Positions 1-11,300 of a stretch of DNA of 39,587 nt are shown here, in pieces. The stretch lies in NCBI GenBank assembly GCA_019187225.1, contig JABAQQ010000043.1, positions 1-39,587 of the forward strand, written 5' to 3'. The notes under the pieces were generated by a model, which was not told the DNA's origin, did no database searches, and saw only the letters and a list, made by a program, of their open reading frames with translations. The position numbers and the translations under genes were made by a program. The stretch is from Saprospiraceae bacterium. GTDB taxonomy: Bacteria; Bacteroidota; Bacteroidia; Chitinophagales; Saprospiraceae. The first letter of the stretch is position 1, and each line of letters begins with the position of its first letter.

Positions 1-455
1 CTTATTGCTCCAACGGCGGCACAGCAACTGTGACCTTGAGCGGCACCGGCGGCGGCACCTTTAGTTCTACCCCAGGACTTGTCATCGACGGCTCGACCGG
101 CGAAGTGGATTTGGATGCCAGCACAGCAGGCACTTACACAGTCACTTACACCATCGCTGCCGCAGGCGGTTGCCCCGAAGTGACTGCCACAACGAGTATC
201 ACGATCACAACACTGCCCGCAGCGACCATCTCTTATGCAGGCACACCTTACTGTTCCAACGGCGGCACAGCAACTGTGACCTTGAGCGGCACCGGCGGCG
301 GCACCTTTAGTTCTACCCCAGGACTTGTCATCGATGGCTCGACCGGCGAAGTGGATTTGGATGCCAGCACAGCAGGCACTTACACAGTCACTTACACCAT
401 CGCCGCAGCAGGCGGTTGCCCCGAAGTGACTGCCACAACGAGCATCACGGTCAAT
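1..455 (+). repeat. 246-bp tandem repeat inside adhesin
   Basis: The segment from base 30 recurs at base 276, a period of 246 bp or exactly 82 codons. The two visible copies differ at only a few positions, for example 91 versus 337, until they diverge near 437. The reading frame is kept. The first copy is cut by the window start, so more copies may lie upstream. The near-identity implies recent duplication or ongoing homogenisation. Confidence 0.9.
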
Positions 456-3400
456 GCACTCCCCGTCGTTGATCTCGACCTCGGCTTCGACATCGCCTAT
501 GTCAACGGCTTCCCGGTTCCTTTGACCGGCGGCACGCCGGCCGGCGGAACCTTCAGCGGCCCGGGCGTGAGTGGCAGCATCTTCAACCCGACAGTGGCGG
601 GTCTCGGCACCCATGTCATTACCTATACTTACACGGACGGCAACGGTTGCACCAATTCCGACACCAACCATGTGACGGTGATCACCGTGCCGGTGTTCGT
701 GCTCAGCGTGAATGCGCCGGATACCGCGCAGTGCAATGAGGACGTAGATGTGCAGATCGTCGTGGAAGACGGTCTGAGCAACATCGGCTCGATCCAATTC
801 TCGCTGTTCTGGGATTCCACGAAATTCGACTTTGTGAATGCCGTTCCGGTGGACCTCGACGGCGAACCGCCCTTGTTGAACACGAACATTACTTCTTCCG
901 GCAGGCTGGCTTACTCCTGGCTTGCGGTGGATGCCAACGGCGCTACCGAAAGCACGCCGCCCGACTTTACGCTGCTGACCCTGACGCTCACGCCGAAAGG
1001 ATGCAGCACCGAAGGCGGCATTGCGATCGTGGATACGCCGCTGGTGACGGAAGTCGCCAACGTATCGAACCTGTTCATCCCGGTTCCGATCGCGCTGAGC
1101 AACGACACGCTGGTGTTCCAGGATACGATCAAACCGGTCGTCACCTGCCCGATGGATACCATCGTTTCTGCCGATCCTGCGCTTTGCACGGCGGTAGTCT
1201 CGTTCATGGCCACCGCGACCGACAACTGCGATACGATGCCGGTGATCACCTACAGCCCGGCTTCGGGTTCGGTGTTCCCGCTGGGCGAGAGCGTCGTCAC
1301 TGCCTCGGCAACGGACGACTGCGGCAATACGGGCACCTGCACCTTCACGGTGACGGTCATTGACGTGACGCCTCCGGGATTCGATTGTTCTTTGCTGGAT
1401 ACGATCAAACTGACAACGGAAGCGCCGCTCTGCTCGAACGACAGCATCGTGCCGGTTCCGGTCGGCGTGGACAACTGCGGCAGCACGGTGACTACGACGG
1501 GTACGCGCAGCGACAACGCGGCGATGACCGATCCCTGGCCACTCGGCATTACGACGATCACCTGGACCTTCACGGACAGCACGGGCAACGACAGCGTCTG
1601 CACGCAGGTGGTGCTCGTGACCGACGACGACAATCCCATCGTGGACTGCGTTTCCCTCGTGGAAATACTGCTCGGTACCGACGCAGGCGTCTGCACCAGC
1701 GACTCGAACATCGTCATACCGAATGCATTTGATAATTGCAGCGGTTTGGTACCGGGCGACGGCGTCCGCAGCGACGCTTTGCCGCTGAACGATCCCTGGC
1801 CGATCGGCTCCACCACCGTCACCTGGACCTTTGCGGACAGCACGGGCAACGATACGACCTGTACGCAGACCGTCACCGTAAGCGACGACGATGCCCCGGC
1901 ATTCGACTGCTCCACGCTTCTGACGGTCAACCTGACGACGGAATCGCCGTTCTGCTCGAACGACACGATCTTCACCCCGCCGGTCGCTACCGACAACTGC
2001 AGCGGCCCGATCACTGCCGTCGGCACGCGCCCGGATACCAACATATTCAACGCGCCCTGGCCGCTGGGTACCACTACCATCACCTGGACCTTTACGGATG
2101 GCGCCGGCAACGACAGCATCTGCACCCAGAACATAATAGTGACCGATGACGACGCGCCCATCGTTGACTGCTTCGCTTTCGACAGCGTGTTCCTCGAAAC
2201 CGGCGCGCTGAACTGTCTCAGCGATTCCAACCTGACGATCCCGCAGGCATTCGACAACTGCGACGGCCTGATCACGGCGAACGCGGTGCGCTCCGACGCC
2301 CTGCCGCTCGACGATCCGTGGCCGCTCGGCGAGACGACGATCACGCTGACCTACACGGACCTTGCGAACAACTCGACCGTGTGTACGGCTGTGGTGATTG
2401 TCGCGGACAGCATCGATCCTGTGATCACCTGCCCGAACGACACGATCGTTTCGACCGATCCGGGCTTGTGCACGGCAGTGGTGAGTTTCACCGCCACGGC
2501 GACGGACAATTGCGACGCCAATCCGGCGATCACCTACAACCCGGCTTCGGGTTCGGTGTTCCCGGTAGGGCCGACGACGGTGACGGCAACGGCAACCGAC
2601 GCATCGGGCAATTCCGCCGAATGCACCTTTATCGTGACGGTGGAAGACAACGAAGCGCCCGCCGTGGATTGCTCCCTGATCACAACGGTCAACCTGACGA
2701 CGGATGCCACCGTCTGCTCGAGCGACTCGAACCTCGTGGCGCCCACCATCCTGGACAACTGCGGCGGCACGATCACCGCTACCGGTACCCGCAGCGACGC
2801 CGCAGTGATAGACGCTCCCTGGCCGCTCGGCACAACGACGATCACCTGGACCTTCGACGACGGCAATGGCAATGACACGACCTGCACCCAGGACGTGATC
2901 GTGGTAGACGACGATCTTCCCGTCATCGTCTGCCCGGCCAGCCCCGATACGGTGACGGCGGATGACTCCGACTGCGACTTCACGGTGACGGGCACGGCTT
3001 ACGACCCGACGGTAAGCGACAACTGCGGCGTATCGCAGACAAAATATGCTTTCGTCAGCGGCGCGGGCGTATCGCCCACTTCGGGCACGACGCTCGCCGG
3101 CGCCGTGTTCACGGAAGGCAGCACGGTTGTGCGCTGGTACGTGGAGGATGTGAACGGCCTGGTGGATTCCTGCGACTTTACGCTCGTGGTGGATTCCTGC
3201 CGCCGCATTTCCGGCAAACTGATCTGGCAAGGCAACGGCGCCGACGGTGTCGGTATGGCGGACGTGAACCTCACGGGTGATGCGAACGCTACCTTCACGC
3301 CGACTTTGGCCGACGGCCTCTACGAACTGGTGGTCACCTCGGGCAGCGACTTCACGGTCACACCGGAAAAACTGATCAACATCGGCAACGGTCTGACCAT

Positions 3401-4496
3401 CGCCGACAGGACAGCCATCCAGCAACACCTGGTCGGCATGACCCCCATCACCGATCCGTACCGCCTCGTGGCCGCCGACGTGAACGCGAGTTACACGATC
3501 ACCACGGTGGATGCAGCGATCATCTTACAGTATCTGTTGGGCAATAGCTCGGCAGAAGCCGTGCTGTTGCTGACAAAATCGTGGCGCTTTATCCCGACCG
3601 ACTATGTGTTCCCGTTTGCCGGGCCGTTCACGCTGCCGTTGTTCCCGCAAACCCGCGAACTGACGGGGGTGACGGGCAACACCGGCGGTCAGGACTTCTT
3701 CGGCGTCAAAACGGGCGACGTGAAAGAGGATGCAGGCGGCACCGCCGATCCGACCATGAAACCCGGCGACCTCGCTACCGGCGATCCGCTGATCTGGACT
3801 TTACAGGATCGCGTGTTGCAGGCCGGCGAAGCAGTGGCCGTTGATTTCACAGTGTCCAACTTCAACGACATCGCCGCATACCAGTTCGCGGTACAATTCG
3901 ACCCGGCCCACCTGCAATTCGACCACATCGAAACGACGGGCAACCTGCCAACGCTCAACGCAGACGGTCATTTCGGTCTGTACAACATCGCCGGAGGGGA
4001 AATTCGCGCCGTGTGGAACAAAACGCAGGGCGAGACGCTTGCCAACGGCCTGACGGTGTTCCGCATTCATTTCATCGCCCAGCAAAGCGGCCTGAAACTC
4101 AGCGAAGTACTGTCGCTCGATGAAAAAGTGTTGCCGGAAGTGGCGTATAACAGCATTCTGGAAGCGCGTCCGCTGGAACTGGTCTACCTGCCGGTGGAAG
4201 TGGTGACCGGAACGAACGATCCCGCACAGGCCGGCGTCCATCTGCTGCAAAACCGCCCGAACCCGTTCTCCGACCGCACCGCCATCACCTTCGTGTTGCC
4301 GGAAGCGTGCGAAGCCGAATTGCGGGTGTACGACGTGAGCGGCCGCCTGTTGCAGTCGTACCGCGCCGAATACGCTGCCGGTACGCATCAGGTGACGTTC
4401 GAATTGCCTGCCGCTACCGCTACGGGTCTGATGTACTACGAACTGATCACGCCGTTCGGCAAATTGTCGAAAAAGATGATGGCCAACGGGAGGTAA
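1..4496 (+). CDS. Giant T9SS-secreted adhesin (5' truncated by window edge)
   Basis: The reading frame is open from base 3, so the true start lies upstream; 1497 residues are visible. Order of modules, numbered from base 3: near-identical 82-residue repeats (about 1-150); a PKD-like module with a GPGVSG motif (150-215); a cohesin-like beta-sandwich (230-370); eight HYR-like modules (376-1066), most with a central DNC and closing with a VxDxxxP motif; a carboxypeptidase-regulatory-like plus dockerin-like segment with two ADVN/TTVD-type turns (1066-1186); a second cohesin-like module (1265-1380); and a type A T9SS sorting domain (1413-1497) starting NRPNPF and ending in a Lys-rich tail. The family is exported by T9SS and anchored at the surface or released; a role in adhesion or matrix is inferred. 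A larger protein with the same C-terminal order follows on the same strand. There is no terminator with a T-tract, only a weak hairpin downstream. Confidence 0.9.
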   Translation, partial: YCSNGGTATVTLSGTGGGTFSSTPGLVIDGSTGEVDLDASTAGTYTVTYTIAAAGGCPEVTATTSITITTLPAATISYAGTPYCSNGGTATVTLSGTGGGTFSSTPGLVIDGSTGEVDLDASTAGTYTVTYTIAAAGGCPEVTATTSITVNALPVVDLDLGFDIAYVNGFPVPLTGGTPAGGTFSGPGVSGSIFNPTVAGLGTHVITYTYTDGNGCTNSDTNHVTVITVPVFVLSVNAPDTAQCNEDVDVQIVVEDGLSNIGSIQFSLFWDSTKFDFVNAVPVDLDGEPPLLNTNITSSGRLAYSWLAVDANGATESTPPDFTLLTLTLTPKGCSTEGGIAIVDTPLVTEVANVSNLFIPVPIALSNDTLVFQDTIKPVVTCPMDTIVSADPALCTAVVSFMATATDNCDTMPVITYSPASGSVFPLGESVVTASATDDCGNTGTCTFTVTVIDVTPPGFDCSLLDTIKLTTEAPLCSNDSIVPVPVGVDNCGSTVTTTGTRSDNAAMTDPWPLGITTITWTFTDSTGNDSVCTQVVLVTDDDNPIVDCVSLVEILLGTDAGVCTSDSNIVIPNAFDNCSGLVPGDGVRSDALPLNDPWPIGSTTVTWTFADSTGNDTTCTQTVTVSDDDAPAFDCSTLLTVNLTTESPFCSNDTIFTPPVATDNCSGPITAVGTRPDTNIFNAPWPLGTTTITWTFTDGAGNDSICTQNIIVTDDDAPIVDCFAFDSVFLETGALNCLSDSNLTIPQAFDNCDGLITANAVRSDALPLDDPWPLGETTITLTYTDLANNSTVCTAVVIVADSIDPVITCPNDTIVSTDPGLCTAVVSFTATATDNCDANPAITYNPASGSVFPVGPTTVTATATDASGNSAECTFIVTVEDNEAPAVDCSLITTVNLTTDATVCSSDSNLVAPTILDNCGGTITATGTRSDAAVIDAPWPLGTTTITWTFDDGNGNDTTCTQDVIVVDDDLPVIVCPASPDTVTADDSDCDFTVTGTAYDPTVSDNCGVSQTKYAFVSGAGVSPTSGTTLAGAVFTEGSTVVRWYVEDVNGLVDSCDFTLVVDSCRRISGKLIWQGNGADGVGMADVNLTGDANATFTPTLADGLYELVVTSGSDFTVTPEKLINIGNGLTIADRTAIQQHLVGMTPITDPYRLVAADVNASYTITTVDAAIILQYLLGNSSAEAVLLLTKSWRFIPTDYVFPFAGPFTLPLFPQTRELTGVTGNTGGQDFFGVKTGDVKEDAGGTADPTMKPGDLATGDPLIWTLQDRVLQAGEAVAVDFTVSNFNDIAAYQFAVQFDPAHLQFDHIETTGNLPTLNADGHFGLYNIAGGEIRAVWNKTQGETLANGLTVFRIHFIAQQSGLKLSEVLSLDEKVLPEVAYNSILEARPLELVYLPVEVVTGTNDPAQAGVHLLQNRPNPFSDRTAITFVLPEACEAELRVYDVSGRLLQSYRAEYAAGTHQVTFELPAATATGLMYYELITPFGKLSKKMMANGR

Positions 4497-4502
4497 CAAG
4501 CA

Positions 4503-4551
4503 GGACGGAAATCTTTTCTGCCCGCATGTAGAACGGAAATCTTTTCCGTCC
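4503..4551. repeat. Hairpin with direct repeat after adhesin 1
   Basis: GGACGGAAA at 4503-4511 is complementary to TTTCCGTCC at 4543-4551. The motif ACGGAAATCTTTTC also occurs twice in direct orientation inside the segment. It sits 7 bp after the adhesin stop codon, so it could act as a 3' hairpin. It lacks a downstream T-tract, so a terminator role is weak. Confidence 0.5.
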
Positions 4552-4568
4552 AGTCGAATGTGAGATCA

Positions 4569-4726
4569 GAGGGTGTCTCATAAGTAAATTTGAAATTTAG
4601 AACACCGAATTTTTATGAAACACATAGGCACATAGCGCACATAGATTTTATTATATGTCCTATATGTCTATGTGTTGAAATTAAATTCTGTCACGTTTTT
4701 CAAAATCTGACTTATGAGACAGCCTC
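4569..4726 (+). mobile_element. 158-bp MITE-like element, copy 1
   Basis: AT-rich non-coding element with 17-bp terminal inverted repeats: GAGGGTGTCTCATAAGT on the left against GAGGCTGTCTCATAAGT read from the right, 16 of 17 identical. An inner imperfect hairpin is formed by the CACATAG/CTATGTG stretches. The reverse complement of bases 30222-30379 matches it with one difference in 158. It has no coding capacity, so mobilisation would need a transposase supplied elsewhere. No clear target-site duplication is visible at either copy. Confidence 0.8.
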
Positions 4727-4752
4727 TATAACCGAGTTGAAGTAATTGAAGT

Positions 4753-4934
4753 AATTAACGCAGGTTGTGACCAGCCCCGGAGGGGCGAAATATTTGTAGA
4801 AATTGATATTATAATAGTTCTGAGCCCCTTTAGGGGCGGTTATATTTCGCCCCTAAAGGGGCTTTTGATGCTGTTCTACCTGATCTGCTACAAATATTTC
4901 GCCCCTCCGGGGCTGGTCACAAACTTGCGTTAAT
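4753..4934. repeat. Nested palindromic repeat (large hairpin)
   Basis: The outer arms are about 46 bp: 4753-4798 pairs with 4888-4934, and contains CCAGCCCCGGAGGGGCGAAA and its complement. An inner hairpin lies at 4823-4862, where GCCCCTTTAGGGGCG pairs with CGCCCCTAAAGGGGC. The whole could fold as a cruciform or a long RNA hairpin. It resembles dispersed palindromic intergenic repeats of Bacteroidota; that comparison is from general knowledge and was not searched. Confidence 0.75.
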
Positions 4935-5028
4935 TAGAGTAATTGAAACTGGCGACCGGGTGGCCGACAGCCATCTGATCGCTTCAACCGAAGCAACGAC
5001 CAAGAAATAGTTCTTTACATCCCTTATC

Positions 5029-5140
5029 ACCGTGTCATTCTGAGCAGCGTGTCATTCTGAGCGCAGCGAGGAATCTGCCCAGGCGATTGTACCGCACTTG
5101 CTTATCAGCGGATTCTTCGCTTTGCTCAGAATGACACGGT
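5029..5140. repeat. Inverted repeat of the GTCATTCTGAGC type
   Basis: ACCGTGTCATTCTGAGC at 5029-5045, and again GTGTCATTCTGAGCGCAG from 5050, are complementary to the segment ending CTCAGAATGACACGGT at 5125-5140. GAGGAATC and GGATTCTTCG form the inner part of the stem. This is a widespread intergenic hairpin type. No gene is seen here. Confidence 0.65.
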
Positions 5141-5258
5141 GCTCAGGAAAAGTCAGGAAATCAACCGAAACAACCAATTGCATTTTACCCAGACCGATCA
5201 TCATCAGGTAAAAGGCATCTACCGGAAGTCCGTTTAAATTCTGCACAGGAGAAAGGGA

Positions 5259-5287
5259 TTTGAAGCGGGCATGAACATTTAATTTTA
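5259..5287 (+). promoter_or_regulatory. Possible Bacteroidota promoter for adhesin 2
   Basis: TTTG at 5259-5262 is followed after 17 bp by TAATTTTA at 5280-5287, one base off the TAnnTTTG -7 consensus. It lies 21 bp before the adhesin start codon. The last base of the consensus and the ideal spacing are missing, so this is tentative. Confidence 0.3.
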
Positions 5288-5308
5288 AATAATCATCCAT
5301 ACTCTGAT

Positions 5309-8300
5309 ATGAAACGAAAGCTGCGCCTTCCCGCCTTGTGGCTTGATGCCTCTGATTGCTCCCCATTTTTCAAAAATATTGCGCGCCGCGCCGTTTTTCC
5401 GGTGTTGCTGCTGCTGGGCATGGCACAGGTGGTCCTGGCCCATCCGTCACACGTGAAAATGCACAAGGATGCCGCCCTGGCGCCGACGCTGACGCTCGAA
5501 ACGACGGGCCCCGATTCGGCAGCCTGCGGCGAGCTCATCACCGTGCACATCCGGACCATCAGCGGCTTCACCGACATCGGCTCGCTGCAATACAGCGTCA
5601 ACTGGGACGAAACGCAGTTGCAATACGTCAGCTACGTCGCCACGCAGATCGGCGGCATGGGCGGCGATCCGCTGCTCGGCACGGGCAATACTGCCAACGG
5701 CGAACTGACCTACAGCTGGGTGGACCCCGCCGGCCTCGACGGCGAAGACCTGGCCGACAGCACGGTGTTGCTGAGCATTACGTTCCAGGTATTGACCAGC
5801 AGTGGCGTCGCCAGCGTGGACATCACCGGTTCGCCGCTGGCAATGGAAGTGGCGGACAATTTGCTCGCCATCGGAACCCTCACCCCGCAAAACAATGCCG
5901 ACACGGAACTCGTCCCCATCGAGGTGACCTGTCCGCCCGACATCACGGTGTACGAAAGCGATTCGCCGTTCCCCCTGACGGGCGGAATGCCGGTGAGCGG
6001 TATGTACAGCGGCCCCGGCGTGAGCAACGATTCGCTTTTCCCGGCCATCGCCGGCATCGGCGTTCACATCATAACGTATTCTTACACAGACATGAACGGG
6101 TGTTCCAACACCTGTACCTTCAATGTCACGGTAGACCCGCCGCCGGCGGTGATCTGCCCGGACGACATTTCGGTTTGTATCGGCGAGACGCCGTTTGCTC
6201 TGACGGGCGGACTACCGCCGGGCGGGATGTACAGCGGCCCCGGCGTGAGCGGCGGCATTTTCGACCCCGTGGCGGCAGGCCCGGGCGATCACACCATCAC
6301 TTATTCCGTAACCCCAACGGATACCTGTACTTTTCTTGTCTCGGTCTACGACACCGCCGCGCCGCCGGCCATCAATTACACTTTCCCGGACTCGTTCAAT
6401 GTGAACGTGACCCCCGGCAATTGTTCGGCGACGGTGACCATCGAGCGGCCCAACATCGGATTGTTGTGCCTGATCCCGATTTTTGACAACTATACGGTGT
6501 TCGACTGCGATATTTCGAACCTGGCGCCGGTGGAAGGCCCCGCCAACGTGAACGGCGTGGACGATCCGAATTTCCTGAACGCGGTGCAGCCCCTCGACGT
6601 GTGCGACCCGACGACCAAATTCGTCGCCATCCAGTTTCCCGTCGGCACCACTATTATTCCCTACACCTGGTGCGACAACGACAGCAATTGCACGACGGTG
6701 AACATCACGGTGATCGTGAACGAACCCGAACCGCCGCAGGCATTGTGTCAGCCCGCCACCATCTCCCTCGATGCCAACGGCCAGGCCGTGCTCGATCCCT
6801 CGGCAGTGGACGCCGGTTCTACCGACAACTGCGGCCCGGTGACTTTGTCCGTTTCGCCCGACACTTTCAGTTGCGCCGACCTGGGCAGCAAAATTGTAGT
6901 GCTGACGGTCAACGACTTTTCTCCGCTGTCCCCGCCGGCCACCTGCACGACGACGGTGACCATTCTCGACGACACGCCCCCGACGGTCAACTGCCCCGTA
7001 GACATCGTCGTTTCCGCGGATTCCACTTCCTGCAACAATACCGCCGGCTCGATACCCGGACTCGGCCTGACAGCTATTCCTTCCGGTAGCCCGCTGGGCG
7101 GCCCGGGCGAATACACCGACAATTGCGGCGTAAAAACGATCACCTATATCCTTTCCGGGCCGAGCGGCACCACCGGCTCCGGCGACTATCCGATCCCGCC
7201 GGGTCAGGTGTTCAACGGCGGCCTGACCACCGTGACCTATACGTTCAGAGACACGATGGGCAACACTTCGGTTTGCAGTTTCAACGTCACGGTGGAAGAC
7301 CTCATCCCGCCCACGGCCGGCCTTACCTGTCCCAACCCGCCACCGGTGAACGCCAACCAGGGCGGTTGCATCGCCGTCGTCAACTGGACGCCGCCGACGT
7401 TTACCGACAATTGCCCCGGATTTATCCTTGTCACGTCTTCGCACAATCCCGGTTCGTTTTTCTTTTTCGACACTACCCTCGTGACCTATACCGCCGTAGA
7501 CGTGGCGGGCAACATCGGCACCTGTACTTTCAACGTGATCGTGAACGACGCGCAGCCGCCGGTGGCCAATTGCAAAGACATTACCGTCCTGCTCGACGCC
7601 AACGGCACGGTGACGGTGAACCCCGCCCAGGTGGACAACGGCAGCACGGACAACTGCTTTTATGAATATGTCAACCTGCCGGTGACGTACAACTGCACCC
7701 AGGCGGGACCGAACGACTACACTTTGACCATCCGCGACGCGGGCGGCAACCTTGATTCCGCGACCTGCACGGTGACGGTGGCGGATACCAGCGCGCCGGT
7801 GATTGTCAATTGCGCCGCCTTCGTGCCGGCGGAAATTGACCTCGATGCGTCGTGTTTCGCCACGCTCGACGCGGCAACTTACGCCCTGAATTTCACCATG
7901 ACGGACAACACGCTGAATTCCGCTCCGCCCTGTCCGCTTTCTTTTGAAATAGATGTGGACGGCAGCGGCTTCGCGGCTTCGTACCAGTTCAACTGCGCTG
8001 ACAGAGGGGTGAATGTGGTTACTTTCCGCGCAAGCGACGTGTTCGGGAACAGCGCCGTTTGTACCAAAAACATTACGGTCAACGACGTGACGCCGCCGGT
8101 GATCTTCAACGCCGATTCTATTGCGCCGCCGGCGGTGACCGTCGAATGCGACGACTACACACCCCTCGATTTTGCCGTGCTGGGCCAGATCGCGCTTGCC
8201 GATGTGGCAGATGCCTGCGACGATTCCTGCGACGTTGCGATCAGCATCACGTTCAGCGACGCCACGGCGCCCGGCCCCTGCGACAATGCCCTGATCATCA

Positions 8301-11300
8301 CACGCACCTGGACGGTGACCGACCTGGCGGGCAATGAAACGGAACACACGCAGGTCATTTCGGTGGTGGATACCGAAGCGCCCGTCATCACAGGCATGCA
8401 AACCCTGATCAATCTGGAAGCCAACAACCAGAACGAGACGCCGCAATGCGCGGTGGAGCACACGATCGAGGTATTCGCGTTCAACGTGACGGACAATTGC
8501 GCCGGCGATTTCGCCGATTTTACCATTACGTATGAAATAGATTTTGCCCCGCTCGGCAGCGGCAGCAACCTCAACGGTTCGGGTGCGGCGGCGACGGCGG
8601 CTTTCCCGATCGGCGCATCGGAAGTGACGTTCACAGTGGCCGACCCCTGCGGCAATGCCAGCCAGGTGACCGTTACGGTGATGGTGGACGACGTGGATGG
8701 CCCCTTAGTCAACGAACCCTTCGGCGCCTTCTTCGGCAACACCAAAAGCGTTTGCGACAGCACCTTCACGATCCTGAACGCCACGGGCAACTGCGGCAAC
8801 AACTTTTCCTGGTACCGGCCTTACCGGAACATCAACGAGGAAAATTTCCTGGATTGCTCTACCTACACGGTGACGGAAACCATCAGCGACCCGACGGTGC
8901 AAAGCGCCATCAACATTTCCGCACCGTTTGTGTACAACAACCCGCCCATTTTCAGCGTATTTCCGACGACGTTCTTCCCCGTCGGCCAGACAACGATCAC
9001 CTACACCGCCACCGACGTCGCCGGCAACACGACGACCTGCGCCTTTACGGTCGAGATCATCGACAATCAGGCGCCGGTGATCGCCTGTCCCTCCGACCAG
9101 ACCCTTTCCATCACTTCGGGTTGCACGGATTCAACCTTTGTGCCGAGTTACCTCAACGGCGTGCAGATCACCGACAACTGCCCGAACAACGTCGTATTGA
9201 CACAAACCCCTGCGCCGGGCGCTTTGCTATCGGGTGTTGTGAATCCTGTGCAGGCCGGTCAGACTTTTACGGTGACCATCGGCGCCCAGGATAGTTTTCC
9301 GAACAACCTGAACGCGACGAGCTGCACCTTCACGGTAACCTTGGCCGACGGCCAGGCACCCGTGCCGGTACTGCCCTTCCTGCCCGACATCGTCACTTTG
9401 TGCGGCCTGGACACGGTGGAGGCGCCGATGGCCCTCGATTGCAACGGCGTTGACTTCGATACGATCTACGGCACACCCTCGGTACCGGTGATTGACATCC
9501 TGCCGCCGCTCGTGCCGGGCGGTCCGCCGCGCTACGTGCTGAATGCGGGCAATTACGCCATCACCTGGTCGTACACCGACCCGCAGAACAACACGACCAC
9601 GCAATTGCAAAGCGTTCAGATACTGGTGGATAACAACCCGCCGCTGGCGATCTGCCGGCCTCCTTTCAGCGTTGACCTGAGTGCTGCTGGCGATTACGCT
9701 TTGACCATTCCGGAAATTGACAACGGCAGCACCGACCCCGACGGTTGCGGGCCGGTGGATTTGAGCCTCAACCCTGCCGTTCTGACGTGCAGCCATCTCG
9801 GCGCACCGGTCAGTGTGGTATTGACCGCAGAAGACGTCAACGGCAATACCGCCCAATGCTCGACCGAAGTGACGGTGTTCGACGTAACGGCGCCGGTGCT
9901 CTCGCCTATTCCGGCCAACGATACCCTGCCGGCCTGCGCACCCCTTCCGGCGCCTGCCAACATCACGGCGTCGGATGTTTGCGACACCGATGTAGCGATC
10001 GTTTACGCACAGGATACGATCACATTTATTGATGCCTATACCTACACTGTTCGCCGCACCTGGACGGCCACCGACGATTCGGGCAATGCCACTACCGGCA
10101 CCCAGATCATTGCCGTGGAAGACTCGGGGGCGCCGGTGTTCACCGGAGCGCCCGATACGATCGTCGTGGTCACGGACCTGAACAACCTCGATTGCCAGGA
10201 CACCGTCGCTTTCGACATTACGCCGTTTGTGAGCGACTGCGACTCGACGGCCCTGACCATCACAAATAACCTGACTAACCAGGGCGCCAATTACAGCCAA
10301 ATACTCGGCGTCGGGGTGTACAACCTGGTTTTCACCGCTGAAGATGGCATCGGCAACACCGCCGCACATGCCATCGTACTGGTGGTGCAGGACGGTACCG
10401 ATCCGATCGCCGCCTGTATCAACGGCGTGAGCGTGTCGCTGCAGGCATCCGGGACGGTGATCATCACTCCTGCCAACATCAATTCCAACAGCAGCGACAA
10501 CTGTACGGCGCAACCCGACCTGGAATTGAGCGTTCAGCGTCTCGATCCCCTCGGCCCGGATACTACCAGCATCACCTTCACTTGCGCCGACGCGGATGGC
10601 ATAACGCAGCATCCCGTGCGCCTGTACGTGCAGGACGAAGCGGGCAACGTGTCCACCTGCGAAACTTATATTGTCGTGCAGGACAACTCTTTGCCCACCA
10701 TCACCAGCTGCCCGCCGGGCAAAACGCTCGCCTGCGACGCCGACTTTTCACCCGCCGCGCAAGGCATCGCCATCGCCGACGACAACTGCACCGTTACTTC
10801 GATCACTTATACGGATTCCATTGCGCCGGGGACGGGCAACTTCTGCTATTCTGTGCTGCGCTCCTGGCTGGCAGTGGACCAGGCCGGCAATTCGGCGGTC
10901 TGCGTTCAAACTTTCAGCGTGCTCGACACGGTGAAACCCGTGCTGAACCTGACACCCGCCGATGTGAGCATCAGCTGCGGCGATTCCTTAGTGACGCCGC
11001 CGTTGGTGGAGGCCACCGACAACTGCACCGACAGTGTGAATGTGGTGCTGACGGTAGATACCATCAACGTCGCACAGGGCAACTGCGGCCTGTTCAGTTA
11101 CACTGTGCGCCGCACCTGGACCGCTACCGACGACTGCGGCAACTCGAGCATACACACCCAACAGGTGACGGTGACGGATACCATCGCGCCGGTGTTTGCC
11201 GGCCTGCCGGATACCGTGACGCTGAATACGGCGGATTCTTTAATAAGTCAGGGTTGCTCCGTGCCCTGGTCGTTCACGCTCCATTCATTCCTGTCGGATT

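Noticed and set aside
6212-8461. Long open frame (749 codons) antisense to adhesin 2
   Set aside because: It mirrors the codon bias of the GC-rich adhesin; its translation is Arg/His/Val-rich with no domain, signal or sensible start. Similar antisense frames at 1250-2344, 9227-10612 and 11285-12622 were rejected for the same reason.
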